From assembly GCA_948468275.1 (NCBI GenBank), contig CAOKHI010000021.1, positions 1 to 33,000 of the forward strand: a stretch of 33,000 nt of DNA. The letters run 5' to 3'. The translations under genes and the position numbers were made by a program. The stretch is from an uncultured Clostridium sp. GTDB lineage: Bacteria > Bacillota > Clostridia > TANB77 > CAG-508. Shown here one piece after another: positions 1 to 9,615 of this stretch. The stretch's first letter is position 1. Each line of letters begins with the position of its first letter. The notes below the pieces were generated by a model. The model did not search any database, was not told where the DNA came from, and was given only the letters and a program-made list of their open reading frames with translations.

Positions 1-92
1 ATACCTCCACTACGGACTTTCACCGATTAGTCAAACGACATGCCTGTCGTACTAATAAAACACTAGAAAGATAACACCTTTCCAGTGAAATG
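1..92 (-). ncRNA. Structured sequence at the window edge, possible group II intron fragment
   Basis: Three hairpins stand in a row: about 11-33 (ACTA and CGG pairing with CCG and TAGT), 37-52 (ACGACA, loop TGCC, TGTCGT) and 61-92 (CACT-GAAAG pairing with CTTTC-AGTG). On the minus strand the segment GGTGAAAGTCC resembles a phrase often seen in domain I of bacterial group II introns, so this could be the 5' part of an intron whose body lies left of the window. No GUGYG intron start is visible. The paired stems are seen in the sequence; the intron identity is inference and weak. Confidence 0.25.
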
Positions 93-142
93 ATGTACAT
101 TAATTAACTGTTTCTATATACTAATTTTGAAATTTGTCTGCA

Positions 143-742
143 TTATTTCTTATGGGATTGTATATAATTAGACAAAAATTCAGTTATTCTAGTAGCAGTA
201 TTATATACTCCCTGTCCAGATGAATCAGTTGTTTCAGTAGAAATAACGCCTACAACAGCTCCAGAAGCTGTATCTATAAGGGGACCTCCACTCATTCCTA
301 CAGTTGTAGCCTAGCCACCATGTGAAGCAGCATATACAGCATGTCCTGCTGTTAAAAGTACATTAGAATATACTAAAGTACCAGAAGCATGCCCAACAGC
401 TCCATCAGGAAATGTTACTTCAAGATAACATACATTTCTATATGGACTTTCCGTTGTATCTACAACAATCACAAGACCATCATCACCAATTATAGCTTGA
501 GAAGAAGGCATTTCTTCAACAATCTGTTGCTCCTTTGAAACATCATTCTGGAATGTACTATATGTAACTTCCTGTGTTTCAACATTGTAGGTTACAATAG
601 TAGGATATTCGGAAACAGATTTGTTTGTTTCTAATCTTTCATTCTCTTCGGTGGCAAATACGCTCATATTAGTCATACTCACAACTAATGCCAAGCACAG
701 TGCAACCATCCGTTTAATTGTTACAATATTCTTTTTTTTCAT
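143..742 (-). pseudogene. Secreted V8/trypsin-like serine protease, decayed
   Basis: The gene starts with ATG after GGAGG and encodes a Sec signal peptide (MKKK, then a hydrophobic stretch ending near SVFA). The catalytic-His motif LTAGH lies at about residues 130-134. The frame stops at an amber codon at 311-313, straight after HGG. Reading on in the same frame gives ATTVGMSGGPLID, the catalytic-Ser motif of the S1B glutamyl-endopeptidase family, and ends at TAA (143-145). Family members usually have roughly 100 residues, including the catalytic Asp, between His and Ser; here only about a dozen remain, so an internal deletion accompanies the stop. HGG is often followed by Trp in this family, so TAG could derive from TGG. 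Base use is less AT-rich than in neighbours, suggesting transfer. Functional protease is very unlikely. Confidence 0.8.
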
Positions 743-824
743 GAACTTTCCTCCATTTTGAAATTGTACAATGCATCATTTTTTGTTGTACTATTCGAAC
801 ATTGCCTACAAATAGAACCTTTAT

Positions 825-853
825 ATTATACTACTTTTATATGTCTAATTCAA
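825..853 (-). promoter_or_regulatory. Sigma-A promoter of the decayed protease gene
   Basis: On the minus strand TTGAAT (853-848) and TATAAT (830-825) are separated by exactly 17 bases. The start codon of the protease gene lies about 75 bases downstream. The good match suggests that the damage to the gene is recent. Confidence 0.6.
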
Positions 854-958
854 AATTTTTTCAACATTTTTTTATTTATGATTAATTTATGATATGTCTT
901 AAGTAATAATTTTTGAAAATGTCCTGACTTTTAGCATTCTTTTCCTAAAACATACGAG

Positions 959-997
959 AAAAATCATAACTATATATAATACATAGTTATGATTTTT
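959..997 (-). terminator. Terminator after spoVT
   Basis: A perfect 15-bp inverted repeat (959-973 with 983-997, 9-base loop) whose arms begin and end in A5/T5. It lies 3 bases after the spoVT stop codon. The stem is AT-only apart from two G-C pairs, so its strength is uncertain. Confidence 0.65.
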
Positions 998-999
998 CT

Positions 1000-1554
1000 T
1001 TATATATCCATTTGACTGCTCAAAAATCCTGCTGCTGATTGTACTACTTTTAGTTCTGTATCTCCCATTTTTGTGTTTGATTCTTTTGATAAAAGTATTA
1101 CACTTCCTATTACATCCCCTTGTGATATTATAGGATATACTACTTGTGAATTGTATTTTCTTTCTTTGTTATCATTTTTTGTTATTGGAATAGATACTTC
1201 ATTGTTCTCCTTGCTTGTGTATACTTCTTTATCTTCTAATAATTGCTCTAGCTCATTACTTAAATCTTGTTCTAAAAATTCTTTTTTAGCTCCTCCTGAA
1301 ACTGCAATTACTGTATCTTTATCTGTTATACATGCTATATGTCCTGTTGTTTTGGATAATGTTTCTGCATATCCACTAGCGAATTCTGAAAGTTCTCCTA
1401 TTGGAGAGTATTTTTTTAATATTACTTCTCCTTCTTTGTCTGTAAATATTTCAAGCGGGTCACCTTCTTTTATTCTTAATGTTTTTCTTATTTCTTTTGG
1501 AATAACTATTCTTCCTAAATCATCTATTCTTCTTACTACACCTGTTGCTTTCAA
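1000..1554 (-). CDS. spoVT: SpoVT-type sporulation transcription factor (AbrB family)
   Basis: A 184-residue protein starting KATGVVRRIDDLGRIVIPKE, the swapped-hairpin AbrB DNA-binding domain with the near-invariant RRIDDLGRIVIPKEIR motif. A GAF-like sensor domain follows (about residues 55-180), ending in AAGFLSSQM. Length matches Bacillus SpoVT (178). The start is TTG at 1554-1552: AAAGGAGGG lies just upstream and the family sequence begins exactly there, while the in-frame extension upstream looks non-coding. In Bacillus, SpoVT is made in the forespore under sigma G and tunes late forespore genes; the same role here is inferred. It is separated from the upstream KAP gene by a strong terminator, so it should have its own promoter in 1555-1650; I could not assign one firmly. 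Confidence 0.9.
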   Translation of the reverse strand: MKATGVVRRIDDLGRIVIPKEIRKTLRIKEGDPLEIFTDKEGEVILKKYSPIGELSEFASGYAETLSKTTGHIACITDKDTVIAVSGGAKKEFLEQDLSNELEQLLEDKEVYTSKENNEVSIPITKNDNKERKYNSQVVYPIISQGDVIGSVILLSKESNTKMGDTELKVVQSAAGFLSSQMDI

Positions 1555-1651
1555 AATTTTCCCTCCTTTAATACTAAGTTTAATCTTATTATTTGTTTTA
1601 ATATATTTTTTATTCATATTTTTGACAAATAATTTAATTTTATGAAAATTA

Positions 1652-1689
1652 AAGATGTCATATAAAAACTCTGTTTTATATGACATCTT
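1652..1689 (-). terminator. Terminator after the KAP NTPase gene
   Basis: A perfect 16-bp stem (1652-1667 with 1674-1689) with a 6-base loop, followed on the minus strand by TAATTTT. It lies directly after the stop at 1694 and isolates spoVT from upstream transcription. Confidence 0.75.
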
Positions 1690-1693
1690 GTCA

Positions 1694-3683
1694 TTATTCA
1701 ATTGTTTCTAATTCTTCTTTTCGTCCTAAAAATGGTATTTTATATTGATTTAATATATAATCTAAATCTTTTGAAAATTCTTTTAACATTACTATTTTTA
1801 TTGTTGTGTCTTTATTTTTTGTGTAATCATCTATTAATTGTTTTACAAGTTTTATGTTTTTCATTTCTGGTTCTATTTCTTTTTGGTATAGTTTTACTCT
1901 GTTTACCATTTTTTCTTTTATTGTAACTATATCGTCATTACTTGCACATGATATTCTTTGAAACATTTGGAATGGATCATAGTACTTAAATATTGGTACA
2001 TTCATACATTCTTTATCAAATCTTTCATAAAATAGTTCCATTTTTATTGGTATACATTTGAATATTTCTTCTGCTTTTTCTATATACATTTTATCTTTTA
2101 ATTGTACATTTAAGTTGTTGAAGTGTTTTAATATTTCTTCTAAGTCTTGATTTACTTCCCCTACTGTTATTTGTGCTAGTTCTTCTTCTACATTTTCACA
2201 ATATTCAGATATTAGTGATGATATGTTCATTCCGTTGAAAAAATATGCTTTTTATTGTTTTAGAATCATATCTTATTAGTCCTTTTTTTATGAAATAACT
2301 AAAGTATGCAAATAGTTTTACTATATCTATTAGTCTTATTTTCCCTAATTTTATATCTTCTATTACTTCGTCTATTATTTTATCAAATTGATCATCATTT
2401 ATTTTCCAATATTCCTCTGTAAGAAGTCGTTTGTATCCTGGTAATTTGTCTGTATCTACTGTGTTTATTATTACTTCCATATTATCTTTGAATACTTTCA
2501 TATCGAATATTCTTGTTCTAACATATATCTCTATAAATTTGAAAAATCTGTATTCTGATTTGAAGTTGTAATAATAGTTGTTATCAAATTCTTTTATATA
2601 AAATTGCCTGTTATCCATAAGTAGTACTCTTGAAGATACAAGTATTGATTTGTATTCTTCATTGTCTTTTATATTTATAAATTTGTCTTTTGTTACTTTT
2701 CCTGCTTTTATTTCAAATGATACTGCTATTGTAAATATAAGCATTGTTTGTAATACTCGATTGTTTGTATTTGGATAGTGCTTGTTTACCATTTCAAATA
2801 TTTTTCTAAAGTCATTTAATGCATGTTTTAAAATTCTTAGGTTTTTGGTTCCACTTTTGTTAAATGTTGCTATTATTAGACCTGTATTTTCTCGTAAAAA
2901 TCTTATTAAGTCTTCATTTTTTTCATATCTCATTAACAACCCATTTATTATATAACTAAATTCTGGTGCATATTCAAATGTTTCCCCTATTAGTTTTTCT
3001 TTTATTCTTTCATAGTCATTTGCTTTATCAAATACATATTCTATTTTATCTTGAATTTTTTCTACCATTGGTTTGTCTGTTGTTTTAGATAAATCTCCTT
3101 CTTTATCTAATAGATATGTTGCTATAAAAGTTTTCATTTCTATATTGCTACTTTTTAGTTTTGTTGATAGTTCTTTTTCATTACATATTATTATTGTTTT
3201 TATGTGGTCATGTTCAACAAAGTTGTTTATATATCCTAATATATCTATAACATCTACATTGGCTCTTTCTAAGTCGTCAAAGCATAAAACTTTATCTTCT
3301 GTTGAAAAAAAGTCTGAATAGTCTAATCTATCTCCATTTTGTGTAATCCCAAAAAAGTTTGCCATGTCTATTCCTGTTTTTGCATATTCTGGTATTGTTG
3401 TTTGGTTATTGTTGTTCATGTATTTTCTTAGGTTTTTGTCCATTAATTGTGTTGTTTCTATAAATATTTTTTTGCTTATTTCTTCTAAATTAGATATTCC
3501 ATATAATGACATATATATAGTAGTATATTGTTTTCCATTTAGTTGCATTGTTTCTATTTTGTTTCTTATTTTATTATTCCAAAAATAGGTTTTTCCGCTT
3601 CCCCATTCACCATTTATCATTATCGCATAATCTGTATAGTCTGATCTTACATAATCTAATATACTTTCTACTAAATCTTCCAT
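1694..3683 (-). CDS. KAP-family P-loop NTPase, split by a +1 frameshift
   Basis: The first part (3683-2205, 492 residues) has Walker A GEWGSGKT at about 25-32 and Walker B FDDLER at about 135-140, the hallmark of KAP NTPases (Kidins220/PifA group). The start ATG follows AAAGGAG. The second part (2230-1694) is helical, has no usable Shine-Dalgarno site and overlaps the first by 26 bases in the +1 frame. The zero frame reads TTT TTT CAA CGG AAT and stops 9 codons after CGG. Skipping the C of CGG (2234-2232) gives IFFQ-GMNISSLISEY and one protein of about 667 residues. Loss of one T from the T6 run just upstream would also restore the frame (IFFNGMN). I see no clear inserted membrane helices. 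PifA excludes phage T7, so a defence role is possible but is inference from family only. Confidence 0.8.
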
Positions 3684-3736
3684 TTTACATCTCCTTTTTA
3701 TACCTTATTTTTGACATAATTTTGTTTCTTATGTAG

Positions 3737-4414
3737 TTAATCTTTTGCTATTGTTAGAACATCTACTGCTCTTGCTCCTGCTTGTTTTAGAATTTTGCTA
3801 CATTCTTGTGCTGTACTTCCTGTTGTAAAAATATCATCAAATATTAGTATTTTTTTATTTTGTATTTGCTTTGTGTTTTTTGCCTTGTAGACATTTTTTA
3901 CATTTATATGTCTTTGTATTTTATTTAGGCTACTTTGTGGTACAGTATCTACTTTTTTGTATAGTATATTTGGCATAAATTCTAAATTATCTAAGTTTTT
4001 TGAAAGTTTTTTTGCTATTAATTCACTTTGATTATATCCTCTTTTTATTTTTCTTTTTTTACTTATTGGAACTGGGATAATTATATCATAATTTTTTAAA
4101 AAGCTATATATTTTTTTATTTTTTATTATTAAATTTACAAAACTTTCATATATATATGGTTTATCATTAAATTTATATTGAACTATTTTCTCTCTTATTT
4201 TTCCTTCATATTTGAATAAATATATATGTCTTTTGAAACTTTTTTTATAATAATCAATTTTACATTTCATATTTTTTTGTAGCTGTATATTACATTTTTT
4301 GCATATAGGCTCTTTACATAGTTTGTCGCAAACCCCACATACTGGTGGATATATTAAGTTTGTACAACTTTCAAAAAAAGATGTAATTAAATTATTTATA
4401 GCATTAAAGGGCAT
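3737..4414 (-). CDS. comF: ComF family phosphoribosyltransferase-like protein
   Basis: A 225-residue protein with two CxxC pairs (Cys26/29 and Cys38/41) forming the N-terminal zinc ribbon, followed by a phosphoribosyltransferase fold with the PRPP-loop motif ILIFDDIFTTGSTA near residues 187-200 and the family phrase RGYNQSELIA near 127-136. Length and order match ComFC/ComF. In competent bacteria ComF proteins help single-stranded DNA uptake and processing; in other species the role is unclear. AAAGGAGAG precedes the ATG. It sits 60 bases downstream of recD2, so both are probably co-transcribed, a pairing that fits DNA processing. Confidence 0.9.
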   Translation of the reverse strand: MPFNAINNLITSFFESCTNLIYPPVCGVCDKLCKEPICKKCNIQLQKNMKCKIDYYKKSFKRHIYLFKYEGKIREKIVQYKFNDKPYIYESFVNLIIKNKKIYSFLKNYDIIIPVPISKKRKIKRGYNQSELIAKKLSKNLDNLEFMPNILYKKVDTVPQSSLNKIQRHINVKNVYKAKNTKQIQNKKILIFDDIFTTGSTAQECSKILKQAGARAVDVLTIAKD

Positions 4415-4474
4415 TTTTATTCTCTCCTTTTATATAATTGGTAGCCCTTTTTGTATAAAAATTTATACATCTTT

Positions 4475-6712
4475 TTATATTATCTCATTTTGCAGTATGG
4501 TTCTTAGTTTATATTCTAATCCTGTGTTTCTTTTTTTGGTGTCTGAATTTTGTATCATAAAATTTATTATTTTATCTGAGCCTATTATTATTAGTAATTT
4601 TTTGGCTCTTGTTATTCCTGTGTATAATAAATTTTTTGTTAGTAGCATTGGTGATGATTGTGCTATTGGTATTATTACTACATCAAATTCGCTTCCTTGT
4701 GCTTTGTGTATTGTTATTGCATATGCATGTTCTAGTTGTTCTAATTCTGAAAATGGGTACCATACTATTTTATCATCATCAAATTTTACTTTTATTTGTT
4801 TTTCTATTTGATCTATTTTTTCTATTGTTCCTAGTTCTCCATTAAATACTCCAGAACCTGCTTCGTATTCTGGATTTCTTTTTTCCCAGAATATATCATA
4901 ATTGTTTTTTATTTGCATAATTCTATCGCCTTGTCTAAATATTACCCCCATACTGTTTTTTTCTTCTTTTAATTGTGATGGTGGATTTAGTGCTTCTTGT
5001 AATGCTTTGTTTAATTCTTTTGTTCCTAGCATTCCTTTTTTAGTTGGCGAAATTACTTGTATATTGCTAAAAAAATCGTAATCTCCAAATTTTTTTAATC
5101 TCCCTTTGCATAAAGATATTACTTGATATATCATCCCATCTTGTGTATTTTCTTTTATATGGAAAAAGTCTTCTTTTGCATCATTTTGCTGTGCTTCTTC
5201 GTTTGTTATAAATCCTTGGCCTTCATTTACCTTATGTGCATTTAGTATTATTTTACTTTTGGCAGCTTGTCTAAATATTTGATCTAAATGTACTGTTACT
5301 ACTGTTTCTGATTTTATTATATCATCTAGTATACTTCCTGGTCCTACTGATGGCAATTGGTCTGCATCTCCTACTAATACTAATTTTGTACCTTTGTATA
5401 CTGCTTTTAGTAAGTAATTCATTAAAAATACATCTACCATAGACATTTCATCTATTATTATTATATCTGCATCTATTGGTGCTACTTCATAATCTGTACT
5501 TTGAATAGAACCTTCTTCTTCTATTTTTCCTATTTCTAATAGTCTATGTAATGTTTTTGCTTCTTCGCCTGTAGTTTGTGTCATTCTTTTTGCTGCTCTT
5601 CCTGTTGGAGCACATAGTACTACTTTTTTTGCTTCTTTTTTGTATAATTCTATTATTGTTTTTATTATTGTTGTTTTTCCTGTTCCTGGTCCTCCTGTTA
5701 TTACGCATACATTGTTTTCGTTTACTGCTTCTACTGCTTCTTCTTGCTTTTTAGATAATTTTATTTCTCCTTGCTTTTCTATTTTCTCTAATTCTTTTGA
5801 TATATTTTCTATTTTTTTTATATTTTGTGCTTTTTTTAGTTCTATTATTTTTTCTGCTATATTTAGTTCTGCTTTGTAAAATGGTGCAAGAAACACTCTT
5901 TGGATATCATCTTTTTGTGATGATATTACTATTTCTTTTGTTACATTTAAATCTATTATGCTATCTTGTATAATATCGCTTTTTATTCCTAATAGTTCTT
6001 GTACAAATGTAATTAGTTTTTCTTTTTCTACACATGTATGTCCATTATATCCAACTCGTATTAAACTATATTTAATTGCACTTTTTATTCTTTTTGCATT
6101 ATCTTTCGCAATTCCTATTTCTTGTGCCATTTTGTCTATTTGTTTAAAATCTACTCCTCTTGCTATTTCTAATAATATATAAGGGTCTTGTTCTATTTGT
6201 TCTATTGCATTTCTTCCTAATAGCTTATATACCTTTTTCGCATTTGAAGGTCCTATTCCAAATCTTTCTAAAAATCCTACTATTTGCCAAAGTTCCCAAT
6301 TCTCTATAAAGCTTTCTGCTATTTCTTGTGCCTTTGTTAGTGTTATTCCTTTAATAATTTCTAATTTTTGTGGTTCAAATTTTAATATATGTATTGTTTC
6401 TTCTTTAAAGGTACTTACAATTTTTTTAGCAGTTGATGGTCCTACTCCTTTTATTGTACCATTGGCTAAGTATTTTTCTAATGAATCTAATGTTTGTGGC
6501 ATTATTTTTTCAAATGTGTCTATTTTAAATTGCCTTCCATATTCTTGATGTGTTACATATTTTCCTGTTAATTTTAATGTGTCTTTTGAATTTACAAAAG
6601 GTAAATACCCTACTATTGTTATTTCTTCTTCATCTGTTTCAAATGTTGCTATTGTATAACTATTTATTTCATTTTGATAAATTATTTCATTTAACTGTCC
6701 TTTTATTTCCAC
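4475..6712 (-). CDS. recD2: RecD2-type ATP-dependent DNA helicase
   Basis: About 745 residues from the chosen GTG. The N-terminal OB-like part begins EIKGQLNEIIYQNE, then helix-hairpin-helix repeats (KGVGPSTAKKI and RFGIGPSNAKKV), then an SF1B helicase core: Walker A GGPGTGKTT (about 340), motif II IIIDEMSMVD (about 424), GDADQLPSVGPG, and the C-terminal SH3-like and motif VI parts AYAITIHKAQGSEFD and LLYTGITRAKK. It is the stand-alone RecD family, a 5'-3' helicase in repair and replication-fork care, without RecBC. I chose GTG at 6712 because AGAGG lies 6 bases upstream and family members begin there; an ATG 39 bases further upstream (6751) is the alternative but has a weak site. Confidence 0.93.
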   Translation of the reverse strand: MEIKGQLNEIIYQNEINSYTIATFETDEEEITIVGYLPFVNSKDTLKLTGKYVTHQEYGRQFKIDTFEKIMPQTLDSLEKYLANGTIKGVGPSTAKKIVSTFKEETIHILKFEPQKLEIIKGITLTKAQEIAESFIENWELWQIVGFLERFGIGPSNAKKVYKLLGRNAIEQIEQDPYILLEIARGVDFKQIDKMAQEIGIAKDNAKRIKSAIKYSLIRVGYNGHTCVEKEKLITFVQELLGIKSDIIQDSIIDLNVTKEIVISSQKDDIQRVFLAPFYKAELNIAEKIIELKKAQNIKKIENISKELEKIEKQGEIKLSKKQEEAVEAVNENNVCVITGGPGTGKTTIIKTIIELYKKEAKKVVLCAPTGRAAKRMTQTTGEEAKTLHRLLEIGKIEEEGSIQSTDYEVAPIDADIIIIDEMSMVDVFLMNYLLKAVYKGTKLVLVGDADQLPSVGPGSILDDIIKSETVVTVHLDQIFRQAAKSKIILNAHKVNEGQGFITNEEAQQNDAKEDFFHIKENTQDGMIYQVISLCKGRLKKFGDYDFFSNIQVISPTKKGMLGTKELNKALQEALNPPSQLKEEKNSMGVIFRQGDRIMQIKNNYDIFWEKRNPEYEAGSGVFNGELGTIEKIDQIEKQIKVKFDDDKIVWYPFSELEQLEHAYAITIHKAQGSEFDVVIIPIAQSSPMLLTKNLLYTGITRAKKLLIIIGSDKIINFMIQNSDTKKRNTGLEYKLRTILQNEII

Positions 6713-6789
6713 ATTTTTCCTCTTTTCGTTACTTTTTTTATATATTATCATATTCCATTTCTATATACAATAATAATTTTACATTATTT

Positions 6790-7335
6790 CTACCTATATT
6801 TTACTACACTATATATTCCTTCTGCTGTTGTGTTTGCTAGTTTCATGACTAAGTTTAGTGATGTATTTTGTAGGCTAGAAAAATTGTATTTAGGAATTTT
6901 ATAGTCTTTTGCTACTATTCCTTTTATGCTTATGTTTCCTGCTAATATTGGTTTTTTCCCTAGTCCTTTTCCTAAGTTCATTTTACTGTTCGTAACTACG
7001 ATTTTTCCTATATCATCTTTATTTGAAAGTGCAGAATCTATTGCTATAATGCATGGATTTTTGTAATTGTTGTATATGTGTTGTAATTTTTTTTCTAAAT
7101 TTGTACCACATATAGTGTTTTCTAATGTTCCAAATACATATATATTGTTATAAAAATTTTTAAGTAGCGTACTTAATTTTTCCCCAACTAATGGCCCAAA
7201 TGCATCTCCTGTTACTTTGTCTGAACCTACACATAAAAATATATAATCTGAAAAAGGATTATCACTTTTTAGATTATATATTTTTGTACTAAAATCTGAT
7301 ACAAAATTATTATATATTTCATCTGATGCTATCAT
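6790..7335 (-). CDS. yyaC: YyaC family spore protein (DUF1256, Gpr-like fold)
   Basis: A 181-residue protein containing CVGSDKVTGDAFGPLVGEKL (about 36-55), the signature of YyaC, together with later conserved parts AIDSALSN and GKGLGKKP. The family is related in fold to the germination protease Gpr and is found in spore formers; its exact job is not well defined. GAGGTGG precedes the ATG. Together with spoVT it is the main evidence that the host sporulates or descends from a sporulating lineage. It lies in the same minus-strand run as topB and recD2. Confidence 0.88.
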   Translation of the reverse strand: MIASDEIYNNFVSDFSTKIYNLKSDNPFSDYIFLCVGSDKVTGDAFGPLVGEKLSTLLKNFYNNIYVFGTLENTICGTNLEKKLQHIYNNYKNPCIIAIDSALSNKDDIGKIVVTNSKMNLGKGLGKKPILAGNISIKGIVAKDYKIPKYNFSSLQNTSLNLVMKLANTTAEGIYSVVKYR

Positions 7336-7387
7336 TTTACCACCTCATAATAAAAATAGTTAGTTCATTTATATTCCGAAAGTTAAA

Positions 7388-7639
7388 TTAATATTCTTGT
7401 TTATGTGGTGCTATAATAATATTTACTTCTTCATTTTTTGCATATTTTTTAATTATGTCTTGTGAAAAACTTGCTACTTCATTTGATACAATTATTGTAT
7501 TAAAGTTATTTTTTACAAGTTCATCTATTTTTGTATCTGTTTCTTCTAAATCTTCTAAATCAAATACATTTAATCCTAAATTTTTAGGCATTCTAAAGCT
7601 TATATTGTCTTTTTTATATTTTATCCATCCTATACTCAT
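7388..7639 (-). CDS. Small protein of unknown function
   Basis: An 83-residue protein beginning MSIGWIKYKKDN. I do not recognise it firmly. The second half (LVKNNFNTIIVSNEVASFSQDIIKKY and then INIIIAP) has the alternating strand-helix pattern of the Rossmann-like V-type ATPase subunit F family, but no other V-ATPase gene is nearby, so this is only a fold suggestion. I placed the start at ATG 7639, preceded by GGTGAT at a good distance, rather than at the TTG 12 bases upstream. It lies between topB and yyaC in a compact run and is probably co-transcribed with them. Confidence 0.7.
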   Translation of the reverse strand: MSIGWIKYKKDNISFRMPKNLGLNVFDLEDLEETDTKIDELVKNNFNTIIVSNEVASFSQDIIKKYAKNEEVNIIIAPHKQEY

Positions 7640-7683
7640 AAATATCACCAATATTATATTGGCTTGTTTTTGTAAAAATATTC

Positions 7684-9603
7684 TTACATATTTATTACAA
7701 GTCTATCAAATTTAGATTTTATATATTTTTCTAATTTTTGCATAAATTCTGTTGGTTGTATTTCTTTTTTTGCTACTAAATCTAAACCTTTTTCCCAACT
7801 TGCTGTTAATTTTGGGTTTAACATGTCTGGCATTGATGTGTTTACTACATCATATATTATTTCACCAAAATTTGTTGGTGTTATTATTTGTGTTTTTGAA
7901 TTTATGTCTATATATTTTATTTTTTCTAGTTTTTTCATTATTTCTGCTCTTGTAGCACTTGTGCCAATTCCTGCTCCTTTTATTTGCTCTCTTAGTTCTT
8001 CATCTTCTATTAGTTTACCTGCATTTTCCATTGCAAGTATTATTGAACCTGAATTATATCTAGTTGGTGGACTTGTTTCTGAATCTTTTGTTTCAAAATT
8101 TAGTATTTGTATGTCTTGTCCTTTTTTTAGTTTATTTAATATTTCTAAATTATTTTCAACTTCGCCTTCTTCTTTTTTATCCACATTTTTTGATTTTAGT
8201 ATTTCTAAATATCCCATTTTTACACATACTTTTCCACTTGTGTTGAAAACTTCATTTTCTATATTTACACTAACAGATATTTTACTAAATTCTGCTGGTG
8301 GGTAAAATATTGCTATAAATCTTTTTACTATTATTTTATATACATCTTTGTGTAATTGTGGTAATCTATCATAATTTTCATATCCTTGTCCTGTTGGTGT
8401 TATTGCATAATGGTCTGTTATTTTGCTATCATTTACATATTTTGTTTTTACTAAGTTTGTAGAATATTTTTCTTGTACCATTTTATCTATATAACCTTTT
8501 ATTTCTTCGTCTTTGTAGCCTTTTGCAATTCCATTTAAATTTTTAGTTATTTCTTTTGCAACAGCTGTTGATAATACTCTTGCATCTGTTCTAGGGTATG
8601 TTACTAATTTTTTTTCATATAAGTTTTGTATAATTTCTAGTGTTTCATCTGGTTTTATTTTAAATCTTTTTGTACACTCATTTTGTATTTCTGCAAGATT
8701 AAATAGTAATGGTGCATTTTCTTTTTGTTTTGTTTTTTTTAGTTCACTTATAATTGCTTTTTTATCTTTTAAGTCTAATATAAATTGTTTTGCATCTTCT
8801 TGCTTCTTAAATCCACTTTCATTGTATAGTTTTGGTGAATTGTATAATTTAGATTCTTTTGTTACTTTCCATTCTGCTTTAAAAGAATAGGTTTCATCTC
8901 CAAATTCTCCTATTACTTTATAATATTTTGTTTTTATAAAGTTTCTAATTTCTCGTTCTCGTTCAACTATCATTCCTAAAACACATGTCATAACTCGTCC
9001 AACTGCTATAGATGCCCTGTCTTGATTTATCTGTTTTGCTACTTTTCTTCCATAAATTATTGATAATAGTCTTGAAAAATTTATTCCTATTAGATAGTCT
9101 TCTTTTGCTCTTAAGTATGCTGCATCTGATAGGCTATCATATTCAGATAAATCTTTGGCTTCTTTTATTCCTCTTACTATTTCTTCTTCTGTTTGTGAAT
9201 CTATCCATACTCTTTTTTTGTTTTTTCCATTTACTCCAATCATACTGTCTACTAATCTATATATATATTCTCCTTCACGTCCAGAGTCAGTACATACATA
9301 AATTGTATCTATGTCTTGTCTTTGCATTATTTGTTTTATTGTATTAAATTGTCTTTCTACATTTGGTATTATTTCATATTTATATTCTTTTGGCATAAAA
9401 GGAAGTGTTTCTAATCTCCATAGTTTTAGTTTTTCATCATATTTTTCAGGGTATGACATAGTAACAAGGTGCCCTACACACCATGTTACTATCCAGTTTT
9501 CTGCTTCTAAATATCCATCTTTTCTTGCTGTGTTTATTTTTAAGGCTTTTGCAAATTCCATCGCAACAGATGGCTTTTCTGTTATTAATACGTTTTTTGC
9601 CAT
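7684..9603 (-). CDS. topB: DNA topoisomerase III (type IA)
   Basis: About 639 residues. The N-terminal TOPRIM domain has the catalytic Glu in ITEKPSVA and the acidic triad region CTDSGREGE (about 104-112). The active-site tyrosine is in TYPRTDAR (Tyr about 336). A late family motif ENAGKLIEDEELRE and GIGTSATRAEI follow. The protein relaxes and decatenates DNA through a transient 5' phosphotyrosine. It ends without zinc-finger repeats, as is normal for TopB. I chose the ATG at 9603 because AAGGG lies 9 bases upstream; the ATG at 9612 directly abuts the ribosome site. It is 12 bases downstream of the HD gene, so the two are likely co-transcribed. Confidence 0.95.
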   Translation of the reverse strand: MAKNVLITEKPSVAMEFAKALKINTARKDGYLEAENWIVTWCVGHLVTMSYPEKYDEKLKLWRLETLPFMPKEYKYEIIPNVERQFNTIKQIMQRQDIDTIYVCTDSGREGEYIYRLVDSMIGVNGKNKKRVWIDSQTEEEIVRGIKEAKDLSEYDSLSDAAYLRAKEDYLIGINFSRLLSIIYGRKVAKQINQDRASIAVGRVMTCVLGMIVEREREIRNFIKTKYYKVIGEFGDETYSFKAEWKVTKESKLYNSPKLYNESGFKKQEDAKQFILDLKDKKAIISELKKTKQKENAPLLFNLAEIQNECTKRFKIKPDETLEIIQNLYEKKLVTYPRTDARVLSTAVAKEITKNLNGIAKGYKDEEIKGYIDKMVQEKYSTNLVKTKYVNDSKITDHYAITPTGQGYENYDRLPQLHKDVYKIIVKRFIAIFYPPAEFSKISVSVNIENEVFNTSGKVCVKMGYLEILKSKNVDKKEEGEVENNLEILNKLKKGQDIQILNFETKDSETSPPTRYNSGSIILAMENAGKLIEDEELREQIKGAGIGTSATRAEIMKKLEKIKYIDINSKTQIITPTNFGEIIYDVVNTSMPDMLNPKLTASWEKGLDLVAKKEIQPTEFMQKLEKYIKSKFDRLVINM

Positions 9604-9615
9604 TTTCTTCATCCC

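Noticed and set aside
311..313. UAG read as an amino acid in the protease
   Set aside because: UAG ends leuS and other intact genes here, and the protease also lacks a large internal part, so decay is the better reading.
1073..1645. Long open frames on the opposite strand of real genes
   Set aside because: They lack ribosome sites, are rich in Leu/Phe/Ile as expected from antisense of AT-rich Lys/Asn/Glu-rich genes, and match no family.
2238..2243. T6 run as the only cause of the KAP frameshift
   Set aside because: It remains possible for this gene, but the other three breaks have no such run at the joint and all share the CGG codon, so a common cause is simpler.
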